Positions 45,484 through 52,910 are shown, counted from the stretch's first letter. The stretch: DNA of 64,000 bases from Leeuwenhoekiella marinoflava DSM 3653 (GCF_900129005.1 NZ_FQUN01000003.1:124001-188000), one strand, 5' to 3'. The notes: generated from the letters alone by a model not told the origin. Program-made: numbers and translations.

Positions 45484-45567
45484 TCCTGATAGCTCGGGGA
45501 TGTCTCATTTTAAAAATGTATTGTTCAATTTAATGCTTCGTGGGCTTGCCCCAAAGTAGTTTACTAT
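45484..45567. repeat. Dispersed intergenic repeat, copy 1
   Basis: Begins TCCTGATAGCTCGGGGATG and ends GGCTTGCCCCAAAGTAGTTTA; both ends recur at 58851-58957 with a longer middle. Sits between rbfA and mce. Confidence 0.6.
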
Positions 45568-45593
45568 CTTTCTACAGTTTTAATACAGTCGTG

Positions 45594-46016
45594 ATGAAAA
45601 AAATTGAACATATAGGGATTGCAGTAAAAAGTCTTAAGGATTCTAATTTGATGTATGAGAAATTGCTGGGAGTAAAACCTTATAAAATAGAAGAAGTAGC
45701 CTCTGAAGGAGTAAATACCTCTTTTTTTGAAATGGGAGAAAGTAAAGTAGAATTGCTTGAAGCCATAACAGAAACAAGTGCGATTGCAAAATTTTTAGAA
45801 AAGCACGGACCCGGGATACATCATATCGCTTATGCGGTAGATGATATTAAGCAGGAGTTGCAACGACTAAAATCAGAAGGTTTTGAATTGATTAACGAAG
45901 AACCTAAGAAAGGAGCAGATAATAAATGGGTTGCTTTCTTGCATCCTAAAAGTACAGCTGGTGTTTTAATTGAATTATGTCAAGAAAGAACCCCTGAAAA
46001 TGATAAGGAGGAATAA
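45594..46016 (+). CDS. mce: Methylmalonyl-CoA epimerase
   Basis: A 140-residue VOC-fold protein from the ATG at 45594 (upstream in-frame starts run into the repeat). KKIEHIGIAVKSLKDSNLMY, KVELLEAITETSAIAKFLEK, GPGIHHIAYAVDDIKQEL and FLHPKSTAGVLIELCQE hold the metal ligands His, Glu, His and Glu in family positions. It epimerises (R)- and (S)-methylmalonyl-CoA in propionate metabolism. It is the last core gene before the tRNA that hosts the island. Confidence 0.92.
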   Translation: MKKIEHIGIAVKSLKDSNLMYEKLLGVKPYKIEEVASEGVNTSFFEMGESKVELLEAITETSAIAKFLEKHGPGIHHIAYAVDDIKQELQRLKSEGFELINEEPKKGADNKWVAFLHPKSTAGVLIELCQERTPENDKEE

Positions 46017-46043
46017 ATGTTTGTAGTAAATAAAAAATAATGT

Positions 46044-46051
46044 TATTTTTG
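46044..46051 (+). promoter_or_regulatory. -7 box of the CAU tRNA promoter
   Basis: TATTTTTG matches TAnnTTTG, 36 bases before the tRNA. Confidence 0.5.
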
Positions 46052-46086
46052 CGCCCGCTTTGATGCTGAAATACGCATTGCAAGCT

Positions 46087-46160
46087 GGTCCTATAGCTCA
46101 GTTGGTTAGAGCACCTGACTCATAATCAGGTGGTCCCTGGTTCGAGCCCAGGTGGGACCA
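46087..46160 (+). tRNA. tRNA with CAU anticodon (elongator Met or Ile2), island host
   Basis: A 74-nt cloverleaf: acceptor GGTCCTA/TGGGACC (one G-U pair), D arm GCTC/GAGC, anticodon loop with CAT, T arm CCTGG-TTCGAGC-CCAGG. Sequence alone does not separate elongator Met from lysidine-modified Ile2; the body resembles flavobacterial elongator Met. Its last 12 bases and the next base form the left attachment core. Confidence 0.93.
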
Positions 46161-46161
46161 C
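46149..46161. other. Left attachment core (attL) in tRNA 3' end
   Basis: CAGGTGGGACCAC, identical to 52135-52147. Integration here keeps the tRNA intact. Confidence 0.8.
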
Positions 46162-46167
46162 TAAATG

Positions 46168-46210
46168 AAACCCGTTTTTAGCTTATAATCAGCTATTTAC
46201 GGGTTTTTTG
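46168..46210 (+). terminator. Terminator after the CAU tRNA
   Basis: AAACCCGT and ACGGGTTT pair around a 23-nt loop that itself contains AGCT repeats, followed by a T-run. It belongs to the element, not to the original tRNA context. Confidence 0.6.
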
Positions 46211-46217
46211 TTTGTTT

Positions 46218-46239
46218 TAGGGTGCTTGAAAGGGTGCTT
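46218..46239. repeat. Left arm-type repeat of the element
   Basis: A 22-bp sequence made of two AGGGTGCTT units 12 bp apart; a perfect copy in the same orientation is at 51983-52004, inside the other end. Likely integrase or excisionase binding sites. Confidence 0.65.
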
Positions 46240-46240
46240 T

Positions 46241-46471
46241 TTAGATTGGATGTTTCATTAATTCTATTAATTCAACATCTAATGCCTTTGCGATTTTTTG
46301 AAGAGTAAGGATAGTAGTATTTATATCTGACCGCTCAATTCTGCCTATTTGGTTCTTAGGTATTTCAGCTTCTATTGCCAGATCGTGTTGCGAATAGTTC
46401 TTTTTAAGGCGTAGTTCCTTTATATTTCCTCCAATTGAGTTTAAAAGCTGTATTTCTTCATTCGTAAACAC
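46241..46471 (-). CDS. Xre-family HTH regulator
   Basis: A 76-residue HTH_3 protein: GGNIKELRLKKNYSQHDLAI then EAEIPKNQIGRIERSDINTT is the classic Cro/C1 helix-turn-helix, ending LQKIAKALDVELIELMKHP. It probably represses element genes; a 14-bp palindrome 35 bp upstream of its start is the likely operator. Transcribed toward the left attachment site, divergent from the lipoprotein cargo. Confidence 0.9.
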   Translation of the reverse strand: MFTNEEIQLLNSIGGNIKELRLKKNYSQHDLAIEAEIPKNQIGRIERSDINTTILTLQKIAKALDVELIELMKHPI

Positions 46472-46506
46472 GAATCAAAATTGAGAGTAACTACAATTTT
46501 AATCGG

Positions 46507-46520
46507 ACACATATATGTGT
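46507..46520. promoter_or_regulatory. Palindromic operator candidate
   Basis: ACACATATATGTGT, a perfect palindrome between the divergent Xre and lipoprotein genes. Confidence 0.55.
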
Positions 46521-46624
46521 TATGTTTATTTTTATATTATAATTACAAAAAAATCTGTCTAAATACGTAAATCTGTAAAATTTAAAGAGTTATAAGTATT
46601 AACCTTGTACGTAAACCATATATT

Positions 46625-46915
46625 ATGAAAAAATTGATGTTATTATCTAGTTTTCTACTGTTGTTATCTTCTTGCGGCTCAGTTTCAAGAACCCTAACAG
46701 GAAATACTGAAAAGACAATGATTAAAACAGTTTCAGTAGAGCAAGGATGCGAAGTAAAGAATATTAAATTACTAGACAAAGTAAAAACCTGGCAAGGTGC
46801 TACATATAGTCTTGACGTCTGTGGTACTAGAATGGTTTATAAGCAAGTAGGATCAGTATTTATGGAATCGGGAGCAGCGGAAAAAATGAAAGAAGACCTA
46901 CAGAATAAAAACTAA
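46625..46915 (+). CDS. Small lipoprotein, element cargo
   Basis: A 96-residue protein with a textbook SPII signal (MKKLMLLSSFLLLLSSCGS). The mature part has two cysteines (EQGCEVKN, LDVCGTRM) that could form a disulfide, and a helical end (SGAAEKMKEDLQNKN). No family recognised. Divergent from the Xre gene across the candidate operator, so probably controlled by it. Confidence 0.7.
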   Translation: MKKLMLLSSFLLLLSSCGSVSRTLTGNTEKTMIKTVSVEQGCEVKNIKLLDKVKTWQGATYSLDVCGTRMVYKQVGSVFMESGAAEKMKEDLQNKN

Positions 46916-47121
46916 TAAATTGTACCTTAAAAGGTATAGTATATAACTAGGCTAAAAGATATATTTATAAAATTCTTTCTTAATAAATTTTTCTCTTTGC
47001 TAGTGTGTCCTGTCGAATTCTATTGCTAGATTTCTAGGGGGTAAGAGAAAAAAAGTTAGTACAAATAAACCTTTTTTAACCTGTCCCCTTAGAATGATTC
47101 ACGAATATTAAAATTTAAGAT

Positions 47122-47280
47122 ATGAAATATTTAATGGTAATTATGGCTCTTATGCTATTCTCTTGTAGAAATCAAATGAATGATTGTGTTGAGAATGTTA
47201 TGAAAAGTAAAGGGGTTTCTAAATCTGTTGCAAAAGAAATGTGCGAGGAAAGTAGGAACGAAGGGCAAATACGGAGATAA
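47122..47280 (+). CDS. 52-residue lipoprotein-like peptide, element cargo
   Basis: Start at 47122. MKYLMVIMALMLFSC is a short SPII signal; the mature peptide (RNQMNDCVENVMKSKGVSKS then VAKEMCEESRNEG) has two Cys framing a helix. Its stop directly touches the ATG of the next gene (TAAATG), arguing that it is translated. Function unknown. Confidence 0.6.
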   Translation: MKYLMVIMALMLFSCRNQMNDCVENVMKSKGVSKSVAKEMCEESRNEGQIRR

Positions 47281-47703
47281 ATGAAGTTAGTTTTTACAAT
47301 CCTAATATATTTAATTTCTTATCAGGTACATTCTCAATATGGTACTTTGCGAAAAAGGCAAGCTCCGCAGAAACCACTTAATACAGCTCTTATTTGGGAT
47401 ACAATGCAAAAACTTGAGGATAAGAAGAAAAAGAAAGAGTGTATTGACTTGATAAATTATGTGATTAAAAATTCTAATATAATAGATAAATTTTTTCCTG
47501 ATAGTTCAACGGCTATATCTAAGTCTTATCTATTAGAATTAGAGGATGTGTACTATGCTTATATTATTTTCACCTCTAGTAATAATGGATATTTATACAA
47601 TACTAATATTAACTACTGGAATAATTATAAATCAGCAGGAAGATACAGCGCAGGAAAATCCTTCAATGAATATATTTACCCGTATAAAGTTTGTGATTAT
47701 TAG
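47281..47703 (+). CDS. Secreted protein with KTSC-like C-terminus, element cargo
   Basis: A 140-residue protein with a signal peptide (LVFTILIYLISYQVHSQ). After a lysine-rich helix (TMQKLEDKKKKKECIDLINY) the end reads SSTAISKSYLLELEDVYYAY, IIFTSSNNGYLYNTNINYW and SAGRYSAGKSFNEYIYPYK. It follows the KTSC-domain plan: S-s-x-I, a hairpin with Y-x-Y, then a helix with S-x-G-x-x-F-N-x-x-I. KTSC domains occur alone or on phage and element proteins with unclear roles. The match is by eye and divergent. Coupled to the 52-residue gene upstream. Confidence 0.55.
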   Translation: MKLVFTILIYLISYQVHSQYGTLRKRQAPQKPLNTALIWDTMQKLEDKKKKKECIDLINYVIKNSNIIDKFFPDSSTAISKSYLLELEDVYYAYIIFTSSNNGYLYNTNINYWNNYKSAGRYSAGKSFNEYIYPYKVCDY

Positions 47704-47747
47704 AATACAACTTTTGTAAGTTGATTAATTCATTTTAAAATTTAAAA

Positions 47748-48371
47748 ATGAGATGTTTATTTTTTTTAATGTTTGTTCTTTCTATGATTTCTTGTAATAA
47801 CAAGGATAGAGAAAACGAATTACAAAATGAATTGGAAGACCTAAAACAGCAAAACGAAGAATTAAATTCAAGAATCGATGAAGTCGAATATATAAATGGG
47901 TCTTCATCTAATAATCGAGAAATAAGTTTGCAGGATAAGGCAAATAAACGATTAGAAATGAATATTAAATCTTTCAGTCTTGATAAGTTAATTGATATAA
48001 ATTCGACTTCAATTTCTATTGATAATATGCTTTACAGGGTATCTTTTAAATGTGAATACAATAATTCAGTTATAGAATATATACCAAATATTAATGGAAT
48101 AACTGATTACGATTCAAAATCAGATACGACCTTTTATTTTTCTAAGCTAGATCCTTCTATTAAAGCAAAATATCTGCCTGATGGAATATATTTTTTAGGG
48201 AATTGTACTCTACCTGGCTGTTATAAATTTAATAGTAAAATAAGTATTCCAATAATTGAGAATCGATACACTCTAGCAATAGTTGATAGAAGTACTTCTC
48301 CTGAGGATGTTAAAAAAATACTTTCAAATTACTATGAGTTAATTACAATAGCAAAGGAATATAATTTTTAA
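47748..48371 (+). CDS. Lipoprotein with coiled coil, element cargo
   Basis: A 207-residue protein. SPII signal (LFFLMFVLSMISCNNKD), then a leucine-zipper-like coil (ENELQNELEDLKQQNEELNS), then a beta-rich domain of unknown type (ISIDNMLYRVSFKCEYNN; GIYFLGNCTLPGCYKFNSKI) with Cys residues that may pair. No family recognised. Last of the rightward cargo genes, convergent with the rep gene. Confidence 0.65.
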   Translation: MRCLFFLMFVLSMISCNNKDRENELQNELEDLKQQNEELNSRIDEVEYINGSSSNNREISLQDKANKRLEMNIKSFSLDKLIDINSTSISIDNMLYRVSFKCEYNNSVIEYIPNINGITDYDSKSDTTFYFSKLDPSIKAKYLPDGIYFLGNCTLPGCYKFNSKISIPIIENRYTLAIVDRSTSPEDVKKILSNYYELITIAKEYNF

Positions 48372-48415
48372 GGATTAAACACTTTGTATAATGTATTATA
48401 CTGTACATTATCACC

Positions 48416-49336
48416 CTAAGCGGCTTTTGAATAGCTTAGAGAATAACAATTCATCAGCTCCTTAAATTTAGCTTGTAGTGCTTTTTTAATGAATTCTTTC
48501 ATTCTACTAGAATTATATTTTTCAATATGAGCATTGCACATTCTTTTAGCTTTGTAAAACTGGTTTGGTTTTAAATCCTTTTGTAACTGATTCCAATAAT
48601 TTGGATTTGTAAAGTTTTTCAAATGATTGATTTCATCTGTTTTAAGAGCTTTATTTAATTTATCCACATCTATAATCATTAATTTTTCAAAACTAGCTAA
48701 AAGCAGCTCAAATAAGGTTTCATGAGTTTCTTCGCGGGATAGATCGGCTAAAGAAAATATATTATTGCGCTCTAAGATTCTAGCCCTAATTATTTTAAGC
48801 TCGATACGCAAAATATGGGTGCTCTGTTTGTACTGTTTTGATTTATTATACACCTTAATCGAGTAATCACTTTTTTTAAACTCTTTATAATTTCCTTTAC
48901 CATTAAAACCCTCTCTAATGTTATGATCTTTAAAGTCAAACATTAAAAGTGCATCTTCTATAAGGATTTTAGGATCATAAGGTACTTCAATATTTAAACC
49001 GAATTCGAGATTTGTAATTTTAGTTTTATCTGGTATTATGTAAAGGTCATCACATAAAATCTGTAGATATTCTTTACAGTCGCAAAATGAAAAATCATTA
49101 TAATTTTGATTTCCTAACCCTTGATATAGATTTCCAAATTTTTGAAGGCTCCCTTTTAAATAAGAAGCATTTTTCGTGATATTGGCCTCCATATTATAAT
49201 ACTTACCATTTTTAGGAAACTCTAAAATTTCGCCTGTTTCATAATCAAACCTAGAGGTTAATTTAATTGTTTTCTTAGTTTCTGTTCTAAAGTCAAAAGC
49301 TTCTTTGTCTAGCATTCTAAATTTTATCAAATCCAT
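48416..49336 (-). CDS. Rep-like replication initiator (Rep_trans/Phage_CRI type suspected)
   Basis: A 306-residue protein without signal. The pattern TNLEFGLNIEVP, a basic glycine loop (GFNGKGNYKEFKKSDYSIKV), YNKSKQY and LRIELKIIRARILE resembles the core of pT181-type and filamentous-phage replication proteins (x-EfGiN, K-x-Y-n-K, LRiElk). No HUH motif is visible; candidate catalytic tyrosines lie in the Y-S-I-K-V-Y stretch. It starts inside the stop of the HTH gene (1-bp overlap, TAATG), so it is translationally coupled. If right, the excised element can replicate by rolling circle. Moderate confidence. Confidence 0.5.
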   Translation of the reverse strand: MDLIKFRMLDKEAFDFRTETKKTIKLTSRFDYETGEILEFPKNGKYYNMEANITKNASYLKGSLQKFGNLYQGLGNQNYNDFSFCDCKEYLQILCDDLYIIPDKTKITNLEFGLNIEVPYDPKILIEDALLMFDFKDHNIREGFNGKGNYKEFKKSDYSIKVYNKSKQYKQSTHILRIELKIIRARILERNNIFSLADLSREETHETLFELLLASFEKLMIIDVDKLNKALKTDEINHLKNFTNPNYWNQLQKDLKPNQFYKAKRMCNAHIEKYNSSRMKEFIKKALQAKFKELMNCYSLSYSKAA

Positions 49337-49539
49337 TACGCAGCAGTTTTATAGTTAGACAATTCAATTTGTTTAAGAAGCTCACTATATAGGTAAAGAG
49401 GCTTTCTACCTATTTTGTGAGTTGGAACAACAATTTTACTTTTCTTTAAATTGTGAAGTGTTACTAAAGATACTCCTAGCATTTTTGCTACTTCCTGTCT
49501 GCTTAGGAACAGGGGGATTTGATTTTCTACATTTACCAT
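49336..49539 (-). CDS. AlpA/excisionase-type HTH protein
   Basis: A 67-residue MerR/AlpA-like wing-helix protein: IPLFLSRQEVAKMLGVSLVT then LHNLKKSKIVVPTHKIGRKP is the HTH_17 pattern, with YLYSELLKQIEL after it. Such proteins act as excisionases or activators of rep genes. Coupled by a 1-bp overlap to the Rep-like gene. Confidence 0.85.
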   Translation of the reverse strand: MVNVENQIPLFLSRQEVAKMLGVSLVTLHNLKKSKIVVPTHKIGRKPLYLYSELLKQIELSNYKTAA

Positions 49540-49706
49540 TTTTATATTTTTTTAAAATTATAACCGCAATGTAGAATGAGATTGAGGGAGGTAAAGAAGA
49601 GTAATTCAGGTATATAAATGTTTATAAAAATGTCCTGATTTTCTATGAAAGAACTTTGTATATCTGGGATAATGCGAATTTCATAAATGGAATAAAAAGG
49701 GAGTTT

Positions 49707-50657
49707 TTAGGGAGTAGTTTTAAATAAAGTAATCAATCCATCTATTTCAGCCTGTAATTTCAGCCTATTTTCTCCTGAATTAATTTTTGAAACCAGTCTA
49801 GAAACGTCATCTAAAGATTTTTCTGAACCATTATATGTAACGCGGTCACTCCACCAAGTATAATAAGTTTTAGTAACTGCTTTAATTTCTGGTATAAAGT
49901 AATTTTGTAATTCCCTAATTAGATAAGCATAGTCTGCTAAATTATATCCATTTAAATTGACTTTGCGGAATGAACCTTTATAATTTGGATTGAAAATTAG
50001 TAAAAAATCAAATTCATTAATATTTTCATCAAATAAGTACTCATTAAGCCATTGATAAAGGCTTTTCACATAGAAAAGATTGTCACCAAATGGACTGTAA
50101 GGAACTGCTTTTGCTAGCTCATATCGCAATGCCTGGTAATGATCATTGAAAAATTTAAGCCTTTTATTTGTAAGAATATTGAAATCACTTATACAGTCTT
50201 TAAATAGATTAAATGATTCTTTATAAAATTCTTTGTTAGAAAAGGCATCAATAAATGCGAGTGAATTATATTCGAGTGCTTTCAACTTGATTTTTCCTTT
50301 TGCTTTGTGAAGTCCTTTTTCGGCAATTAAATAGTCAAAGTCTTTCAAATCCTCTATTTGTTGAAGAATGCCTGCGTATTTAAGTTGTACGGACTGAATT
50401 TTTACCCTCAATTTCAGGATAAGATCACTTATTTCACCTTCATACTCAAACGAATTTGAAGGGTATTCAACCTTCAAACCTAGATCACTTCTAATCTCTA
50501 AATGCTTTCTTATCATAGCTTCATCAACCCCTTTCGAAGATTGTTGAACATTAAAATTCTCATATAGAAATTTATTGATACTATCTATTGAGCTTGGTAT
50601 ATCACTAAGCAATAAACTTAAATTGTCTAGATACCTATTTAAAGTTTCCTGTAGCAA
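49707..50657 (-). CDS. Unknown 316-residue helical protein of the element
   Basis: No signal, no membrane helix and no motif I recognise. Mostly alpha-helical by composition, with repeated aromatic and charged stretches (DLILKLRVKIQSVQLKYAGI, YLFDENINEFDFLLIFNPNY, YYTWWSDRVTYNG). It starts 4 bp after the integrase stop, so it shares the integrase transcript. Could be an accessory integration or partition protein or an antiphage effector; no evidence chooses. Confidence 0.6.
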   Translation of the reverse strand: MLQETLNRYLDNLSLLLSDIPSSIDSINKFLYENFNVQQSSKGVDEAMIRKHLEIRSDLGLKVEYPSNSFEYEGEISDLILKLRVKIQSVQLKYAGILQQIEDLKDFDYLIAEKGLHKAKGKIKLKALEYNSLAFIDAFSNKEFYKESFNLFKDCISDFNILTNKRLKFFNDHYQALRYELAKAVPYSPFGDNLFYVKSLYQWLNEYLFDENINEFDFLLIFNPNYKGSFRKVNLNGYNLADYAYLIRELQNYFIPEIKAVTKTYYTWWSDRVTYNGSEKSLDDVSRLVSKINSGENRLKLQAEIDGLITLFKTTP

Positions 50658-50661
50658 ATAA

Positions 50662-51945
50662 TTAAATATTAAAATACTTTCCTGTTTCTACAATATGAGA
50701 CGCTCTTTCTTGATCTTTAATCTTAATGTAATTGAAAAATTCCTTTTCACTTTTATGACCCGAAAAATAACGAATATCTATCGTTGGCATACCTTTTTTA
50801 TATAGATTAGTACAAAAACTTCTTCTGGCAGTATGAGAACTAATCAGTTTATGTTTTTCTATACTTTCGGTAGTTTTCTTACCTCCTTTAGTTTTTATGA
50901 TTTTAACTTTATTCTTTAAACCAATCTTTCTACATATTTTTTTAATATCATCATTCAAATCCTGTTCGTAAATCTTTGGGGGTGGTTGGTTATTATATCT
51001 TTGCATTATTTCTCTAATTTCAGTAGTTATAGGTACTGAAACTTCATTTCCAGTTTTTTGCTGAAATATCTGAAAATATTCTTTTCCATTTATAGTAGAA
51101 ATATCATTAAGATTTAGACCATTATAATCACTTATTCTTTGACCTGTATAACACCCTATTAAAAATACGTCCCTTGTAACCTCCCAACGTTTATCGAATG
51201 ATAAATCTGTTTTATGCAGTTTTTCGATTTCATTTTCATCTAAATAAACAGATATAGAGTCTTCTTTCGGAACCTCATATTTTGTAAACTTAATATTAGT
51301 GTGGTATTCTTCCTCAAGCCCAAATCTAAGAAAGGCTTTAAGGTTTTTTATATGCTTTCCTATAGTATTGAGAGCATAACCTTCTTCCTCTAGGTGGGTA
51401 ATGAACTGACTGTAAAATTCTTTATCAAAAGAATCAAATGTTATTTGTCTTTTTTTGTCATATTTTTTTATAACGTTAATAGTTTGCTTGTGCTGCTTTG
51501 CTGTATTTTTTGATTCTTTGGCACTTCGTATTTTCTCAAATTTTTCTAATGAATCGTAAAAGGTTATTTTCTTTTCATCACTAATTACAATTTTCCCCGT
51601 TTTTAGATCTAAAAACTGTTTCAACCCTTCTTTACTAATTGGCAATCCTTCGGCAAGCAATCTTGAGTATTCTTTTTTTAAGTCATTTTCAAGATTAGAA
51701 AGGTGTTCATTTATTTTATCAGCATCTAAAAGACCCGCTTTACCTTCTTTAATGCGCTGTCTTCCTTCATTCCAATCTACCCAACAACTTTTAAATCCAG
51801 TTGAGTATTTAAATTTTTTTCCTCCTCCATATGAAAAATTGAGATATATGAGACTTTGTTTAGTTGGTTTTATTTTTAAGTTTTTAATTGCATCCTTAAA
51901 CATAAACCTTACAACCCCTCTAGTTCTATTTATTGTCTTTGCCAT
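50662..51945 (-). CDS. Tyrosine recombinase (integrase) of the element
   Basis: A 427-residue protein. N-terminal arm-binding region (about 1-110), SAM-like core-binding domain (TAKQHKQTINVIKKYDKKRQ to AFLRFGLEEEYH, about 145-225), catalytic domain with Arg in GCYTGQRISDYNGLN, the H-x-x-R of SSHTARRSFCTNLYKKG and GHKSEKEFFNYIKIK with the nucleophile Tyr. All catalytic residues are present, so it should be active. It sits next to the right attachment core, the normal place for an element integrase. Confidence 0.95.
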   Translation of the reverse strand: MAKTINRTRGVVRFMFKDAIKNLKIKPTKQSLIYLNFSYGGGKKFKYSTGFKSCWVDWNEGRQRIKEGKAGLLDADKINEHLSNLENDLKKEYSRLLAEGLPISKEGLKQFLDLKTGKIVISDEKKITFYDSLEKFEKIRSAKESKNTAKQHKQTINVIKKYDKKRQITFDSFDKEFYSQFITHLEEEGYALNTIGKHIKNLKAFLRFGLEEEYHTNIKFTKYEVPKEDSISVYLDENEIEKLHKTDLSFDKRWEVTRDVFLIGCYTGQRISDYNGLNLNDISTINGKEYFQIFQQKTGNEVSVPITTEIREIMQRYNNQPPPKIYEQDLNDDIKKICRKIGLKNKVKIIKTKGGKKTTESIEKHKLISSHTARRSFCTNLYKKGMPTIDIRYFSGHKSEKEFFNYIKIKDQERASHIVETGKYFNI

Positions 51946-51982
51946 TTTTAAATACTTTATACAAATATCGTAAAATACATTA

Positions 51983-52004
51983 TAGGGTGCTTGAAAGGGT
52001 GCTT
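51983..52004. repeat. Right arm-type repeat of the element
   Basis: Perfect 22-bp direct copy of 46218-46239 (two AGGGTGCTT units 12 bp apart), about 130 bp inside the right core. Confidence 0.65.
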
Positions 52005-52134
52005 AAAATGATTAATGAATATTAACTTTATTGAATTTCAATTACACTTTAAATCTCCTATATGCCAGTTATAAAGGTATTTATGAGTAATTAAAATAAA
52101 TCACAATTAATCAGAGTTAAGTAAATTATGGTTC

Positions 52135-52147
52135 AGGTGGGACCACA
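52135..52147. other. Right attachment core (attR) of the element
   Basis: CAGGTGGGACCAC preceded by GGTT: the tRNA 3' end with a 6-bp gap relative to the intact gene. Confidence 0.8.
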
Positions 52148-52158
52148 CTAGTAAAGAC

Positions 52159-52187
52159 AAGCCTTACGAGAGATCGTAAGGCTTTTT
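52159..52187 (+). terminator. tRNA-type terminator, copy 1
   Basis: AAGCCTTACG and CGTAAGGCTT pair around AGAGAT, followed by a T-run. Probably the original terminator of the CAU tRNA, displaced by the element. A degenerate copy is at 58792-58820. Confidence 0.75.
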
Positions 52188-52641
52188 TGTTTTGGGGTAA
52201 GTCCAAAATCTGATCCGCTTTTTTCTGTCCTCTTAGATTTCCTTTAGCATATGCCATACATAATTTAATCAATCGATATAAGAAGTATTCGGTATTCCTC
52301 ACTCCTCTGAATTGTGATCTAAAAGCCTTTACTTTGGCATTAAAGGATTCTGCTGAAGCGTTTGTAACGATCCCTCTTACAATTGAACCGGGCTGTACAG
52401 GAAATGCATACTTAACTCCGTAAACAAGAAACTCAAAAGTATTCATTCTACTTACCGACTTGTTATGCTTACTGTATAACTGGGCATAATCTAAACGTGA
52501 TAAAGATCTACTCACTTCAGACTGGGCAATATATAATTGCTCCGAAAGCTGAGTTTGCATAAGCGGATTATCTTGATTAGCTATTAATTTTAGAAGCATA
52601 GCTATATCAATTGCAGTAAGTTCTGTTGTTTTTTGCATAAT

Positions 52642-52662
52642 AATATCCTGTATCCGGATATT
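52642..52662. promoter_or_regulatory. Inverted repeat upstream of the HTH chimera
   Basis: AATATCC and GGATATT, 7 bp apart, 4 bp before the chimera's start codon; a possible old operator of the HTH protein. Confidence 0.35.
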
Positions 52663-52789
52663 AGATATTACTTAAATATTAACTGTAACGAAAACTATAA
52701 TTATTGATTTTGATTACTACTTAACTCTCGATAATTTAGGAGTTAAATAAAGCATTTATGATAGCGCAATTCACTCGTAAAAAGTTTTA

Positions 52790-52858
52790 CATAGATTAAG
52801 TATTGTGGTGAATGCTGATAAAATAGTTGTATTAGAAAAAGGGATTGAGTTCGCTTAA
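52790..52858 (+). pseudogene. ABC-exporter ATPase C-terminal remnant
   Basis: Frame reads HRLSIVVNADKIVVLEKG then IEFA and stop. This matches the H-loop (HRLST) and the following strand of ABC exporter nucleotide-binding domains. A stop codon lies just upstream, so only the tail survives. The last 25 bases are the start of a 77-bp direct repeat. Confidence 0.5.
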
Positions 52859-52910
52859 CCCTGCTTAGTTGAGAATTCTGTTTGTCTTTCTAGATTAGAA
52901 TAATTTCAGT
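52834..52910. repeat. 77-bp direct repeat, copy 1
   Basis: Matches 53587-53663 at 75 of 77 positions (differences near CCCTGCTT/CCCTTCTT and TCTGTTT/TCTATTT). Confidence 0.85.

Larger units (their letters stand above)
46149..52147. mobile_element. Integrative element of about 6 kb in the CAU tRNA
   Basis: Bounded by direct repeats CAGGTGGGACCAC (46149-46161 in the tRNA and 52135-52147). Contents in order: Xre regulator, five small genes of which at least four are secreted or lipoprotein-like, Rep-like protein, AlpA-like HTH, unknown 316-residue protein, tyrosine recombinase next to the right end. No relaxase, portal, capsid, morphogenesis ATPase or transfer genes. It looks like a minimal replicating integrative element or phage satellite. 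Confidence 0.85.
52126..52638 (-). pseudogene. Chimera: winged-HTH protein fused to an ISAon1-like transposase tail
   Basis: 170 codons in one frame. Residues 1-92 (AIDIAMLLKLIANQDNPLMQ, AQSEVSRSLSRLDYAQLYSK, FLVYGVKYAFPVQPGSIVRG) look like a family of winged-HTH regulators that normally continue for over 100 more residues. From about 95 on, NASAESFNAKVKAFRSQFRG and TEYFLYRLIKLCM is the end of an ISL3/ISAon1-type DDE transposase. The last residues are read from the attachment core. Probably a deletion fusion of two genes and not functional as either. Confidence 0.6.

Noticed and set aside
46149-52147. Integrated filamentous phage (inovirus)
   Set aside because: The Rep-like protein is compatible, but there is no Zot/pI morphogenesis ATPase and no run of coat-protein-like genes.
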